64,000 nucleotides of DNA from assembly GCA_012513605.1 (NCBI GenBank), contig JAAZBV010000094.1:1-64000 (forward strand). The letters run 5' to 3'. Below the pieces are notes generated by a model. The model ran no database searches and was not told where the DNA came from. It saw only the letters and a list, made by a program, of their open reading frames with translations. The DNA is from Desulfatiglans sp. (GTDB lineage Bacteria; Desulfobacterota; DSM-4660; Desulfatiglandales; HGW-15). Positions 56,265 to 64,000 of this stretch are shown in pieces (within the stretch, counting starts at the first letter, position 1; each line of letters opens with the position of its first letter). The position numbers were made by a program, and so were the translations under genes.

Positions 56265-58323
56265 ATGCGATGCTTAAAAACATGGATCTACCTGCTCCAG
56301 GGTAATAACCCATTGAAGTTACAGAGGTTGACTGATTTCTGAAACTCTCTGTGTATGTATCATACTCCTCATCAAACATGTTTAAGATGTTCAACGCCAG
56401 CAACCAGTGATCATACAGGCGCTGGTTGATATTGATATCAACTGTGTAGTAGGAATCAAGCATGACATCCGGGTTCACATCAGTATCAAGGGCATATGAG
56501 CCGGGTCTCTCTCCGGTATACCTGAGTGCAGCAGATACACCAAGCCCCTTTTCATTAAAGTAATTTACCCCTAACTTAAGGTAATCATCAGCAGTATAAC
56601 GCGCCTTTCTTGTTACACCCCCAATCTGCTCCTCTTTTGCATCAGAATAGGTATAGTTAAGATTCAGAGAAACACTTTCATTAATGGTATAATTCACCCC
56701 TGCTTCGTATCCATCACCGGTATACTTGTCGAGGTTCTGAGGTGTGTAAAAATAGTTCTCATCAGGCACCCACCTTATCTTGTCATTGATGTCCCACTTG
56801 TAATATGTAAGGTTAATGGAGAGTTTATTATCAAGAAAACCCTGCTCAATCCCTGCATCCATATGTTTTCCTGTTTCAGGACGCAGATTGATGTTTCCTT
56901 GAGCGCCCATGCCCCAGCCCCAGTCTTCAAGGGGCCAGAAGAGGTCATTAGGTGTTGGGGCATTATAATGTTTGCCATAATTAATCTTTATTGCTTTATC
57001 CTTATTCGGGGTTATTATAACTCCATAACGTGGCACATACTTTCTACCAAATTCTGAGTGATCAGTTAGTCTTAAACCGGCAATCATCTTGAAATAGTCA
57101 CATGCCCTGTACTGCCCCTCACCATAATATCCCTTTGTATCAAGATGCTGAGATGCCCTGGAAGGGGCTGAAAAAGTGCCGTTTTCATTGAGGGAGATAG
57201 TTGAATTTTTCCAGTCATACCTTTTATACTCTGCCCCAAAAAGGAATTTCAGATCATCAACAGGTTCAATATCTGTATTGGCCTCAACAGTAAAAACATT
57301 ATTGGTAACCCATGAATCACTCCCGGCGATCACTGGTACAGGTTCTTCCCCTTCATAATTCATGCTATTATATCTGTTAAGGTTATAGTTCTCCATATCC
57401 AGATAACTTGCACTAAAATTTATGCCTGCCTTATCAAATGGCCTGCTTTTTATCCTTAATGAAGCTGACATATTCTCATCGCCCTGGCGGTTAAGCAGAT
57501 TTGAGGCCTCGCCATCATAGAGCTTTGTAGTGCCGACATAAAAATCTGTTGTACCTGCTGGAGGCCTTACACCGGGCCTGCCCATCTCACGATCCACATA
57601 ATCGGCATAAAGGCTTACATCAAGCAGATCATCCTTAACATATACAAGGTTCAGGCTGATATCTTTATGGTCCAAATCAGAATTACTCCTGAAACCATCA
57701 CTCTCCTGTTTTCCTGCGGTAAGATAATAGCCGAAGTTTTCAATAATAAACATGCCATTCTCGAGAGAGAGTTCAAAGGCGCTGTTTGTGCCATACCCTG
57801 CCTGAGCATTAAGGGTTAATCTATCTTTTTCAGGCCTTTTGGTTATTATATTTACAATACCTCCCATTGCGCTTGTCCCATAAAGCAAAGACCCTGCGCC
57901 CTTAACAACCTCTACCCTTTCTATATTATTCATGGGTAGGCCATTCAGATTGGCGCTTCCAAGTGATGGCGAGTTTATAACAACCCCGTTAACAAGCACC
58001 TGGGTGCCATCAGCGGCCATGCCCCTTATGTGTATCTCCTCTGTTGCTCCGCCGTAATCACCCCGTGTCCTTAAATCAATACCCTGCTCATTGGCAAGAA
58101 GCTGGCCAACTGTCTTGGCGCCTGTATCCTCTATGTCAATGTAGTCCTTTACAATTACTGAATTGGGCACCTCTTTAATGCTTTCTTCTGTTTTGGTTGC
58201 TGTGACAACAACCTCATCCATCCTTTTAGGGTTTGACTTCTTCACATCTTTATCCTGGCTAAAACCGTCCACGGTTAACCCCAGGGCTAGAATAAATACC
58301 AGGGGGACAATTCTCTTTACCAT
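56254..58323 (-). CDS. btuB: BtuB-like TonB-dependent cobalamin receptor
   Basis: About 689 residues from ATG 58,323 (GGAG with 6-base spacing; a longer in-frame start lies at 58,341). Signal peptide (IVPLVFILALGLTVDGFS), TonB-box-like DEVVVTATKTEE, plug with GQLLANEQGIDLRTRGDYGGATEEIHIRGM and YGTSAMGGIVNIITKRP, and a 22-strand barrel ending SIAYEY. The cobalamin riboswitch, and the BtuF, BtuC, BtuD genes downstream, identify the ligand as corrinoid. It overlaps the fusion gene by 11 bases. Confidence 0.92.
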   Translation of the reverse strand: MVKRIVPLVFILALGLTVDGFSQDKDVKKSNPKRMDEVVVTATKTEESIKEVPNSVIVKDYIDIEDTGAKTVGQLLANEQGIDLRTRGDYGGATEEIHIRGMAADGTQVLVNGVVINSPSLGSANLNGLPMNNIERVEVVKGAGSLLYGTSAMGGIVNIITKRPEKDRLTLNAQAGYGTNSAFELSLENGMFIIENFGYYLTAGKQESDGFRSNSDLDHKDISLNLVYVKDDLLDVSLYADYVDREMGRPGVRPPAGTTDFYVGTTKLYDGEASNLLNRQGDENMSASLRIKSRPFDKAGINFSASYLDMENYNLNRYNSMNYEGEEPVPVIAGSDSWVTNNVFTVEANTDIEPVDDLKFLFGAEYKRYDWKNSTISLNENGTFSAPSRASQHLDTKGYYGEGQYRACDYFKMIAGLRLTDHSEFGRKYVPRYGVIITPNKDKAIKINYGKHYNAPTPNDLFWPLEDWGWGMGAQGNINLRPETGKHMDAGIEQGFLDNKLSINLTYYKWDINDKIRWVPDENYFYTPQNLDKYTGDGYEAGVNYTINESVSLNLNYTYSDAKEEQIGGVTRKARYTADDYLKLGVNYFNEKGLGVSAALRYTGERPGSYALDTDVNPDVMLDSYYTVDININQRLYDHWLLALNILNMFDEEYDTYTESFRNQSTSVTSMGYYPGAGRSMFLSIAYEY

Positions 58324-58359
58324 TTTAATCTCCATCAACATTATAAGAAATTCATGATC

Positions 58360-58400
58360 AAAAAAAAATCCCCGGATCGAATTTAATCGACCCGGGGATT
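58360..58400 (-). terminator. Rho-independent terminator after riboswitch 2
   Basis: On the minus strand AATCCCCGGGTCGA (58,400-58,387) pairs with 58,380-58,367 with one mismatch and is followed by a run of U (A-run 58,360-58,368). It lies between the riboswitch and btuB and probably carries out the OFF state. Confidence 0.8.
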
Positions 58401-58463
58401 ACCCTTTTTTATCCTCGAGATCAGCAATGTAATGCCATATTCCGCGATGGCCAATACCTTATT

Positions 58464-58612
58464 CCGGCAGGTCTTCTGACTTCCCCCCCTGTTTAACGGC
58501 CTTCCCATCAAATGACAGTGGCATTAAAAAGGTTAAGCAGGTTCTCTTTTCAAAAAGAAAAGAGAGGGGTCACAGCGGCGGGTCCGTTCCCGACTTTAAC
58601 GGGATTCCCTTA
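58464..58612 (-). promoter_or_regulatory. Cobalamin riboswitch 2
   Basis: Minus-strand order: GGGAATCCCGTTAAAGTCGGG, ACGGACCCGCCGCTGTGACCCC, then GGAAGTCAGAAGACCTGCC (B12-box, 58,485 to 58,467), all canonical. A GC-poor extra hairpin (AAAGAGAACC / GGTTCTCTTT type, about 58,540-58,564) sits in the variable part. It precedes btuB. Confidence 0.93.
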
Positions 58613-58729
58613 AAAGCTCATTAACGAGCGCCGAAATTATGCGCATTATTTATGAAATAAAAAACAATGAGTCAAGATAAAAATTATTTTCTTTGATCAA
58701 ACCATTAACATGTAAATAATAACATACCA

Positions 58730-59614
58730 TCAAATCTTCCTAACAGACTTTGCCATCAACCTGATATGCTCGCTGTTTGTTCCGCAGCAACCACCTATAA
58801 TGTTTGCCCCTGCCTTTATAAGATCACCTGCCTTCCCTGCCATCTGTTCAGGCGCTTCCCGGAAAATAGTCTCTCCATCTCTGAAAATTGGAAGCCCTGC
58901 ATTGGCCTGTATAAGTATCGGTGTAGAGTTATCTTGTTTTCTGATTAAACGTACAATTTCAATCATACCATCTATGCCGTTACCGCAGTTGGAGCCTATT
59001 ATATCAGCACCGGCATCTAATGCTGTTTTCATAGCGTTATCAATTGAAAGCCCCATCATTGTATGAAAATCCCCTGATGGCGATTTATTAAAAACAAATG
59101 TGCAGGCAACTTCACAACCTGTTGATACCTTTGCAGCCCGGATTGCAAGGCGCGCTTCCACAGGATCAGAGATCGTTTCAATACAGATAGCATCAACGCC
59201 CCCTTCTGCCAGGGCCTTTGCCTGTAAACAGTAACCCTCATACACCTCATCTTCAGATACATCTTCCATACACAGCATCAAGCCTGTAGGCCCCATTGAC
59301 CCGAAGACAAAATGGGTGTCACCTGCTGCCTCCCTTGATATCATTGCAGCAGCCCTGTTTAACTCTACGACCTTTTTCTCCAGTTTAAAATTTTTAAGCT
59401 TAACCGGATTAGCCCCAAAGCTGTTTGTTAAAATGATATCAGAGCCTGCATCTATATAACCCTTTGCAATTGCAAGCACATCATCATGGTGGGTGAGATT
59501 CCATTCTTCAGGGCATTCCCCTGGCTTAAGCCCCCGTTTATGAAGCTCTGTGCCGCATGCCCCGTCTGAAATCAGGATACGACCTTTTTTTATCTCGGAA
59601 ACAGCGGATTTCAT
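58730..59614 (-). CDS. Homocysteine S-methyltransferase-like protein (MetH N-terminal domain type)
   Basis: 294 residues covering one Hcy-binding barrel. SDGACGTELHKRGLKPGECPEEWNLTHHDDVLAIAKGYIDAGSDI is the opening signature; zinc ligands are the Cys in IGSNCGNG (about 205) and the pair in IIGGCCGTNSEH (about 275). It has no cobalamin or folate domain, so it would use a separate methyl-corrinoid protein or a small methyl donor. Ten bases separate it from the ThyX-like gene upstream, an operon. Just beyond its 3' end is riboswitch 2, which belongs to the next operon. Confidence 0.85.
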   Translation of the reverse strand: MKSAVSEIKKGRILISDGACGTELHKRGLKPGECPEEWNLTHHDDVLAIAKGYIDAGSDIILTNSFGANPVKLKNFKLEKKVVELNRAAAMISREAAGDTHFVFGSMGPTGLMLCMEDVSEDEVYEGYCLQAKALAEGGVDAICIETISDPVEARLAIRAAKVSTGCEVACTFVFNKSPSGDFHTMMGLSIDNAMKTALDAGADIIGSNCGNGIDGMIEIVRLIRKQDNSTPILIQANAGLPIFRDGETIFREAPEQMAGKAGDLIKAGANIIGGCCGTNSEHIRLMAKSVRKI

Positions 59615-59624
59615 ATGATTGTCC

Positions 59625-60209
59625 TCATCTAATTAAGGTTGAATGACTTTCGTCAAAAGAGACTTCCCTGTATTGTTTTAGCCTCTCAGCAAAGGCATCA
59701 GTTCCGGCCCAGCCGCATGAGTTTAATTCAGGACAGAAGCCGCGGTATATACATTCAGGCACACAAACATTGTACAGTTCAGGTAACTCTTTTTTAACGG
59801 CATCAAGTACCAGTTTCCACGCCTTGTTTGTTTCACGCGATGCTTGGGCGCATAATCTTTTTCTTGAGATATTTATTATTGCCTGTGCATTTGCTATGCA
59901 CTCGTGTGTTACCAGTTGAGACTGTGGCAATTCATCCCTGTTAATACCTGTCCGGTCGCTTCTCTGTGTACTTACAAAGTGCTCTATGCCTATCTTGTGT
60001 CTGACAAAGTGAACGCTTACCCAGTACTGCAGATCAACCCATTTCCACTTGATTATCAGCTGGCGTATTGGGGAATGTTCACAAAGAAGCATCTTATGCC
60101 GCCATTTTATACCCGGTTCTCCACGGCCTTTTTCCATGCCCACAGTTGTCCTGGCAGCATCAGCAACCTCACGCCATGTCGCTTTTATCTCGATATAATC
60201 AATACGCAT
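59625..60209 (-). CDS. ThyX-like flavin-dependent thymidylate synthase family protein, divergent
   Basis: 194 residues. CEHSPIRQ resembles the ThyX entry and FVRHKIGIEHFVSTQRSDR fits the RHRx7S motif with Arg changed to Lys (RHK, then seven residues, then Ser), the FAD/dUMP-binding region. NISRKRLCAQASRETNKAWKLV is like the family's later helix. The C-terminus NVCVPECIYRGFCPELNSCGW is cysteine-rich, which is unusual, and could bind a metal. Whether it makes dTMP from dUMP is open; the changed motif and operon with a homocysteine methyltransferase suggest another folate- or flavin-dependent methyl transfer. Confidence 0.7.
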   Translation of the reverse strand: MRIDYIEIKATWREVADAARTTVGMEKGRGEPGIKWRHKMLLCEHSPIRQLIIKWKWVDLQYWVSVHFVRHKIGIEHFVSTQRSDRTGINRDELPQSQLVTHECIANAQAIINISRKRLCAQASRETNKAWKLVLDAVKKELPELYNVCVPECIYRGFCPELNSCGWAGTDAFAERLKQYREVSFDESHSTLIR

Positions 60210-60362
60210 TACATAACTCCTATATTATGAAAAAGATAAAAAATAATAGTGGAAACAGGGGTGCAAGTATTAATTTCTCATGGAAATTTGTCAAGAAATT
60301 TGCAATAGTGTATCAGTATCTTATCACTTTAATTAATTATTTTAAAAACCCGGGGGTTAGTC

Positions 60363-61691
60363 ATGAATAAGAATATGATTATACTTGCAATGCTTCTTCT
60401 ATTCACTTCAATAAACACATCTGCCCAGATGCCAAAGATAGACTGGGAGGCCATACAAAAGGAAAATGCAAAAGATCATGCCCTGATGATGAATATGCTT
60501 GGCATAACAGAGATCAGGCCAGGCCCTTCGGGTGACCCCAAGGCCCCGAATGCGGCAAACAGTGATGAATCAAAGGCAACCACCTATACGACCCTGCCAG
60601 ACCCCCTTGTTTTTTTGGATGGCTCCAGGGTGACCACCCCTGAACAGTGGGAAAAACGCAGAAAAGAGTTGTTTGAACTCTTTGACAAAGAGGTATATGG
60701 CAGGATACCGGCTAACATCCCCCCTGTAAAATGGGAAATAGTCGAAGAAAAGGCAACTACAGTTGAAGGTATACCTGTAATGGAAAGAGAGCTGAAAGGC
60801 CATGTGGATAATTCGAGCTATCCATCCATCACAGTTGATATACAGATGAAACTTACTACCCCTGCAAAGGCTAAAAATGTACCTGTAATAATCGAATTCG
60901 GGTGGATTGGCCCTATGTTTTTCAATATGCCTGATCCTCCAAAACCCACCTGGCAAGAACAACTTTTAAAAAAGGGATGGGGTTATGCCATACTTGTGCC
61001 TACAAGTATACAGGATGATTCTGGCTCAGGGCTTACAAAGGGGATAATAGGCCTGGTAAACAAAGGAAAACCAAGAAAACTTGATGACTGGGGTGCGCTC
61101 CGCGCCTGGGCATGGGGGGCTGGATGTGCAATCGACTATTTTGAAACAATAGATGATGTAGACGAAAAAAGGGTAGCTATAGAAGGGCTTTCTCGATACG
61201 GAAAGGCCGCCCTTGTGGCAATGGCCTATGAGCCGCGTATTGCAATTGGCTTTATAGGCTCATCAGGCGCAGGCGGGGCCAAAATATTAAGAAGAAATTT
61301 CGGTGAACAGGTTGAAAATCTTGCTGCTTCCGGTGAGTATCACTGGTTTGCACCCAATTTTATAAAATATGCCGGGCCTCTCACAGCAAATGACCTTCCT
61401 GTTGATGCTCACCAGCTTGTGGCCCTCTGCGCGCCAAGACCGCTTTTTATAAGCGTCGGTTCTGCCACGGAAGAAGGGACATGGGTTGATGCAAAGGGTA
61501 TGTTCCTTGCCGGTGTTCATGCAAGCCCGGTATATGAACTTCTCGGTAGAAAAGGGCTTGAAACAGACCAGTTTCCACCGGAAAAAACATCCCTTATAAT
61601 GGGTGACATCGCATTCAGGCAGCATGAGGGCGGCCACACAGTCATACCCAACTGGCCCTATTTTATAGAATTTGCTGAAAGGTATTTTTAA
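60363..61691 (+). CDS. Exported CE15-like (glucuronoyl) esterase
   Basis: 442 residues: signal peptide (IILAMLLLFTSINTSAQ) and an alpha/beta hydrolase. The nucleophile motif GLSRYGKAAL matches GCSRxGKG of carbohydrate esterase family 15. GSSGAGGAKILRRNFGEQ lies after it, and the catalytic histidine is likely in FRQHEGGHTVIPNW. An early VFLDGSRVTTPEQWEKRRKELFELFDKEVYGRIP is also typical. CE15 cleaves lignin-carbohydrate esters; in an anaerobe it may act on other glucuronate esters or be repurposed. A receiver-domain gene follows after 11 bases. Confidence 0.75.
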   Translation: MNKNMIILAMLLLFTSINTSAQMPKIDWEAIQKENAKDHALMMNMLGITEIRPGPSGDPKAPNAANSDESKATTYTTLPDPLVFLDGSRVTTPEQWEKRRKELFELFDKEVYGRIPANIPPVKWEIVEEKATTVEGIPVMERELKGHVDNSSYPSITVDIQMKLTTPAKAKNVPVIIEFGWIGPMFFNMPDPPKPTWQEQLLKKGWGYAILVPTSIQDDSGSGLTKGIIGLVNKGKPRKLDDWGALRAWAWGAGCAIDYFETIDDVDEKRVAIEGLSRYGKAALVAMAYEPRIAIGFIGSSGAGGAKILRRNFGEQVENLAASGEYHWFAPNFIKYAGPLTANDLPVDAHQLVALCAPRPLFISVGSATEEGTWVDAKGMFLAGVHASPVYELLGRKGLETDQFPPEKTSLIMGDIAFRQHEGGHTVIPNWPYFIEFAERYF

Positions 61692-61702
61692 GGAAAGAGA
61701 TA

Positions 61703-62077
61703 ATGTGTACTAAAAATATCTTGGTAATAGATGATGACCCTGTACTGGTCAAGCTGATAAGTGAGATGCTTGATATCCTCGGTTATAAATCAGTTACAAG
61801 CATCAGCAGTTCTGAAGGGTTTAAACTTTTCTGTGATGCCCCTGATGATTTTGATCTGGTTATTACAGATATGTCTATGCCTGAAATGAATGGAGACATA
61901 CTGGCAGGCAGGATCATCTCTATACGCAAGAACATCCCCATTATCCTGTGCACAGGGTTCAATGAAAATGTCTCAGAGGAAGATGCAAAATCTAAAGGCA
62001 TATGCGAGATTGTCCTCAAACCTGTAAACATGAAGACCCTTTCTGATGTGGTCATCAAGGCCATTGCGAACAGGTAG
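61703..62077 (+). CDS. Single-domain response regulator (CheY-like)
   Basis: 124 residues forming only a receiver domain: ILVIDDDPVLVKL (acid pocket), phospho-Asp in LVITDMSMPEMNG at about 54, Thr/Ser in ILCTGFNEN and Lys in IVLKPVNMK at about 105. It has no output domain, so it would pass phosphate to a partner or control an enzyme. Eleven bases separate it from the esterase gene, likely cotranscribed; no kinase is adjacent. Confidence 0.85.
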   Translation: MCTKNILVIDDDPVLVKLISEMLDILGYKSVTSISSSEGFKLFCDAPDDFDLVITDMSMPEMNGDILAGRIISIRKNIPIILCTGFNENVSEEDAKSKGICEIVLKPVNMKTLSDVVIKAIANR

Positions 62078-62104
62078 GTCCAGGCTATAATCATAACCCC
62101 TGAA

Positions 62105-63556
62105 TCAGAGATATGGGTAAAAGAGCCAGGCAATGGCATCCCTGGTGCGGACAGCAATGGGGCGGGAGTCCATTTCAGCAAGGGTTACCTCTCTTGATAT
62201 CTTAATCCTGTCAATTATGTGTTCTGAAATGTTTTCAGTGAACTCTCTGTCATACACCTCAACAGCCAGTTCAAAGTTGAGCCTGAGGCTTCTTGCATCC
62301 ATATTTGCGGTACCGATCATGGCATATAAGTCATCAACAACAAAGAGCTTTGTATGGACAAAGGGGGGTGGCTGGTAATAGACCTTTACGCCCCTTATAA
62401 GGAGTTCCCAGAGCATATTCCTTGTAGCCCAGTGCACATATGGAAGATTGTTTTTTTCAGGAAGCAGGATAGAGACCTCTACACCTTTAAGAGATGCGGT
62501 CTGGAGCGCAGATATCATCTCGCGATTTGGCAGAAAATAGGGTGTCATTATCATTATGCGTTTTCTTGCTGAAGATATTGCCCCTGTTAAAATAGTTGCT
62601 AGCTTGTTAAAATCTTCATCAGGGCCTTCAGATATAATGCGGCATCTTGCGCCCACTTCATCCGCTGCCTTATAAGGTTCCGCCTCTATATTTTGCCCTG
62701 TTATAAATCTCCAGTCTGCTATAAAGACCTTTTCTATCTGTGAGACAACAGGCCCTTCGATCCTGAAATGTACATCTATTACCTTTTTTCTGTTGAAGGG
62801 GTCATTCACCAGATTATATGAACCAATGTTTATGCCGCCTGTAAAGGCTATCTTACTGTCTGCAACCAGGATCTTGCGGTGATTTCTAAGATTGATATGT
62901 ATGGATGGAGGAAAAAGCGCAGGTGGGATATACCTCGCAAAATCTATTCTCTGTTTTTTTAAAAGCATCCCTGCAACAGGAAATGAATAGTATTCACCTA
63001 TTCCATCAATAATTACCTTTACATCAACCCCTCTTCCTTTTGCCTTTGTTAATCTCTCTATAAATTCTCTTCCTGTTGAATCGGTCTTGAAAATATATGT
63101 TGATAAAAACAGGGATCTTTCCGCCTTTTCTATTGCATCAAGCATTGAAGGGTATGCCTGATCCCCATTATGAAGGATATCTATCCGGTTGCCTGATGTA
63201 AGGGGTATACCGGTTATTGAATCTGCGATATTGGCAATTTCAGAGCACCCCTGCGGCAGGAGTACCAGTGACTGAGGCAGGCTGACAATCCCAGATGCAT
63301 GTTCAAGAGGCAGAAAGCCGGTAATAGGAATTTTGCCGGTTAGTATCCTTGCGCGTGTTCGTATCCGGTTTATACCGAAAAGGAAATAGAGGATATACCT
63401 GAATACCGGAAACATGAATATGACAGCAATCCAGCCCAGTGAGGCCCTGGGGTCACGTTTGTACAGAAGGGCATGCCATGCTGATAACAGGGTAATAATC
63501 AGATTTGCTGTAAAAAGAATATAATAGAATATGGCTGTGCTTTGTATAAGTTCCAT
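62105..63556 (-). CDS. cls: Cardiolipin synthase (phospholipase D superfamily)
   Basis: 483 residues: two N-terminal membrane helices (about 8-26 and 40-60; ASLGWIAVIFMFPVFRYILYFLFG), then two PLD domains with HKD motifs HRKILVADSKIAFTGGINIG (about 225) and HTKLFVVDDLYAMIGTANMD (about 405). It joins two phosphatidylglycerols, or PG with PE, into cardiolipin at the inner membrane. The length and both active sites are normal. Confidence 0.92.
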   Translation of the reverse strand: MELIQSTAIFYYILFTANLIITLLSAWHALLYKRDPRASLGWIAVIFMFPVFRYILYFLFGINRIRTRARILTGKIPITGFLPLEHASGIVSLPQSLVLLPQGCSEIANIADSITGIPLTSGNRIDILHNGDQAYPSMLDAIEKAERSLFLSTYIFKTDSTGREFIERLTKAKGRGVDVKVIIDGIGEYYSFPVAGMLLKKQRIDFARYIPPALFPPSIHINLRNHRKILVADSKIAFTGGINIGSYNLVNDPFNRKKVIDVHFRIEGPVVSQIEKVFIADWRFITGQNIEAEPYKAADEVGARCRIISEGPDEDFNKLATILTGAISSARKRIMIMTPYFLPNREMISALQTASLKGVEVSILLPEKNNLPYVHWATRNMLWELLIRGVKVYYQPPPFVHTKLFVVDDLYAMIGTANMDARSLRLNFELAVEVYDREFTENISEHIIDRIKISREVTLAEMDSRPIAVRTRDAIAWLFYPYL

Positions 63557-63676
63557 CTGACCAGGGTGATAAATTATGGTTAATGATTTGATGTTTCCAT
63601 TTACCCGGTGTATATAATAGATTATCAGTTTACAATCAATATTAACTTTTTGATATCATATTTATACAGGATCACA
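63557..63676. other. Short divergent intergenic gap
   Basis: About 120 bases between the divergent cardiolipin synthase gene and the partial thiamine-diphosphate enzyme gene; probably holds both promoters. No definite box was chosen. Confidence 0.3.
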
Positions 63677-64000
63677 ATGAGTCTTAAAAAAGAAAACAGC
63701 ATGATCGAGGTAAATGCCGAAAACACTGCACAGGCATTTCTTGATCTTCTTGCGCTTAGAGGGATAGAATACTTTTTCGGAAATGCAGGGACAGATTTTG
63801 CAAGTATTGTAGATGCCTTTACAAAAAGAAAGGCAGAGGGGAAAAGATTACCTGTCCCTGTTACTATACCCCATGAGATACCGCTTGTCAGCATGGCACA
63901 GGGGTATTACCTTTACACAGGTAAAATTCAGGCGGCAATGGTGCATGTGGGTGTGGGCACGGCAAATGCCCTTGGTTCAATAATGACCGGGAAGAGATCA
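63677..64000 (+). CDS. Thiamine-diphosphate-dependent enzyme (acetolactate synthase-like), 5' part, runs off the window
   Basis: The first 108 residues of a TPP enzyme: AENTAQAFLDLLALRGIEYFFGNAGTDFASIVDAF, then VPVTIPHEIPLVSMAQGYYLYTGKIQAAMVHVGVGTANALGSIM. The glutamate in PHE is the TPP-activating residue, and GVGTANALG is the standard Pyr-domain phrase. Family members include acetolactate synthase, oxalyl-CoA decarboxylase and benzoylformate decarboxylase. The gene continues past 64,000, so the type cannot be settled. Confidence 0.8.
   Translation, partial: MSLKKENSMIEVNAENTAQAFLDLLALRGIEYFFGNAGTDFASIVDAFTKRKAEGKRLPVPVTIPHEIPLVSMAQGYYLYTGKIQAAMVHVGVGTANALGSIMTGKRS

Overview
The window looks like chromosome of a Gram-negative, probably anaerobic bacterium of the deltaproteobacterial (Desulfobacterota) type. 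This rests on outer-membrane TonB-dependent receptors with ExbBD/TonB, System II (CcsAB-type) cytochrome c assembly, the late steps of corrinoid assembly under two cobalamin riboswitches, glutaconate-type CoA-transferase subunits and a 2,4-dienoyl-CoA-reductase-like flavoenzyme. Taxonomy is inference; no rRNA or tRNA was seen. No CRISPR array was found.

Layout. 0.4-4.8 kb: a two-subunit CoA transferase, an HDOD protein with a coupled metallo-beta-lactamase-fold protein, and a VOC protein. 4.8-23 kb: an accessory, decaying zone. It holds an antitoxin broken by a nonsense codon, a GIY-YIG/Fis-HTH protein flanked by an 86-bp direct repeat, a RelA/SpoT-domain gene cut by an in-frame stop, and a complete IS1182-type element (18-bp terminal repeats, 6-bp flanking duplication). 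It also holds a DUF6602 protein, a LemA cassette, a partly duplicated and rearranged flavoenzyme/toxin-antitoxin locus, several pseudogenes (beta-helix protein, M16 peptidase, two hydrolases, MmgE/PrpD), a ParM-like actin and a GC-rich RlmM-like methyltransferase.

23-31 kb: housekeeping-like genes (YceH, CvfB-like, ABM monooxygenase, Gate-domain transporter), a CreBC-type two-component system and an APC permease. 31-37 kb: a minus-strand cluster of CcsA-like and CcsB/ResB-like proteins, a TonB-dependent receptor, and an exported fusion of two molybdopterin-oxidoreductase-fold domains, a CXXCH haem site and a tetrapyrrole methylase domain. That fusion and its setting are the strongest candidate for an undescribed system.

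38-58.6 kb: a corrinoid region. The first riboswitch-led operon encodes a zinc alcohol dehydrogenase, a TrpD-like phosphoribosyltransferase, CobT, CobS, a CobD/CobC-type PLP enzyme and CbiB. Then come CobA/CobO, CobU, a REP-associated transposase and cobyric acid synthase. The second riboswitch heads BtuB, an exported BtuF-CbiZ fusion, BtuF, BtuC and BtuD, followed by ExbB, ExbD and TonB. Together these would take up corrinoids, trim foreign ones and finish cobamides. Intergenic spaces here carry two repeat families, one of which matches the transposase and is even found inside its gene.

58.7-64 kb: a homocysteine methyltransferase-like gene coupled to a divergent ThyX-like gene, a CE15-like esterase with a receiver protein, cardiolipin synthase, and the start of a thiamine-diphosphate enzyme running off the window.
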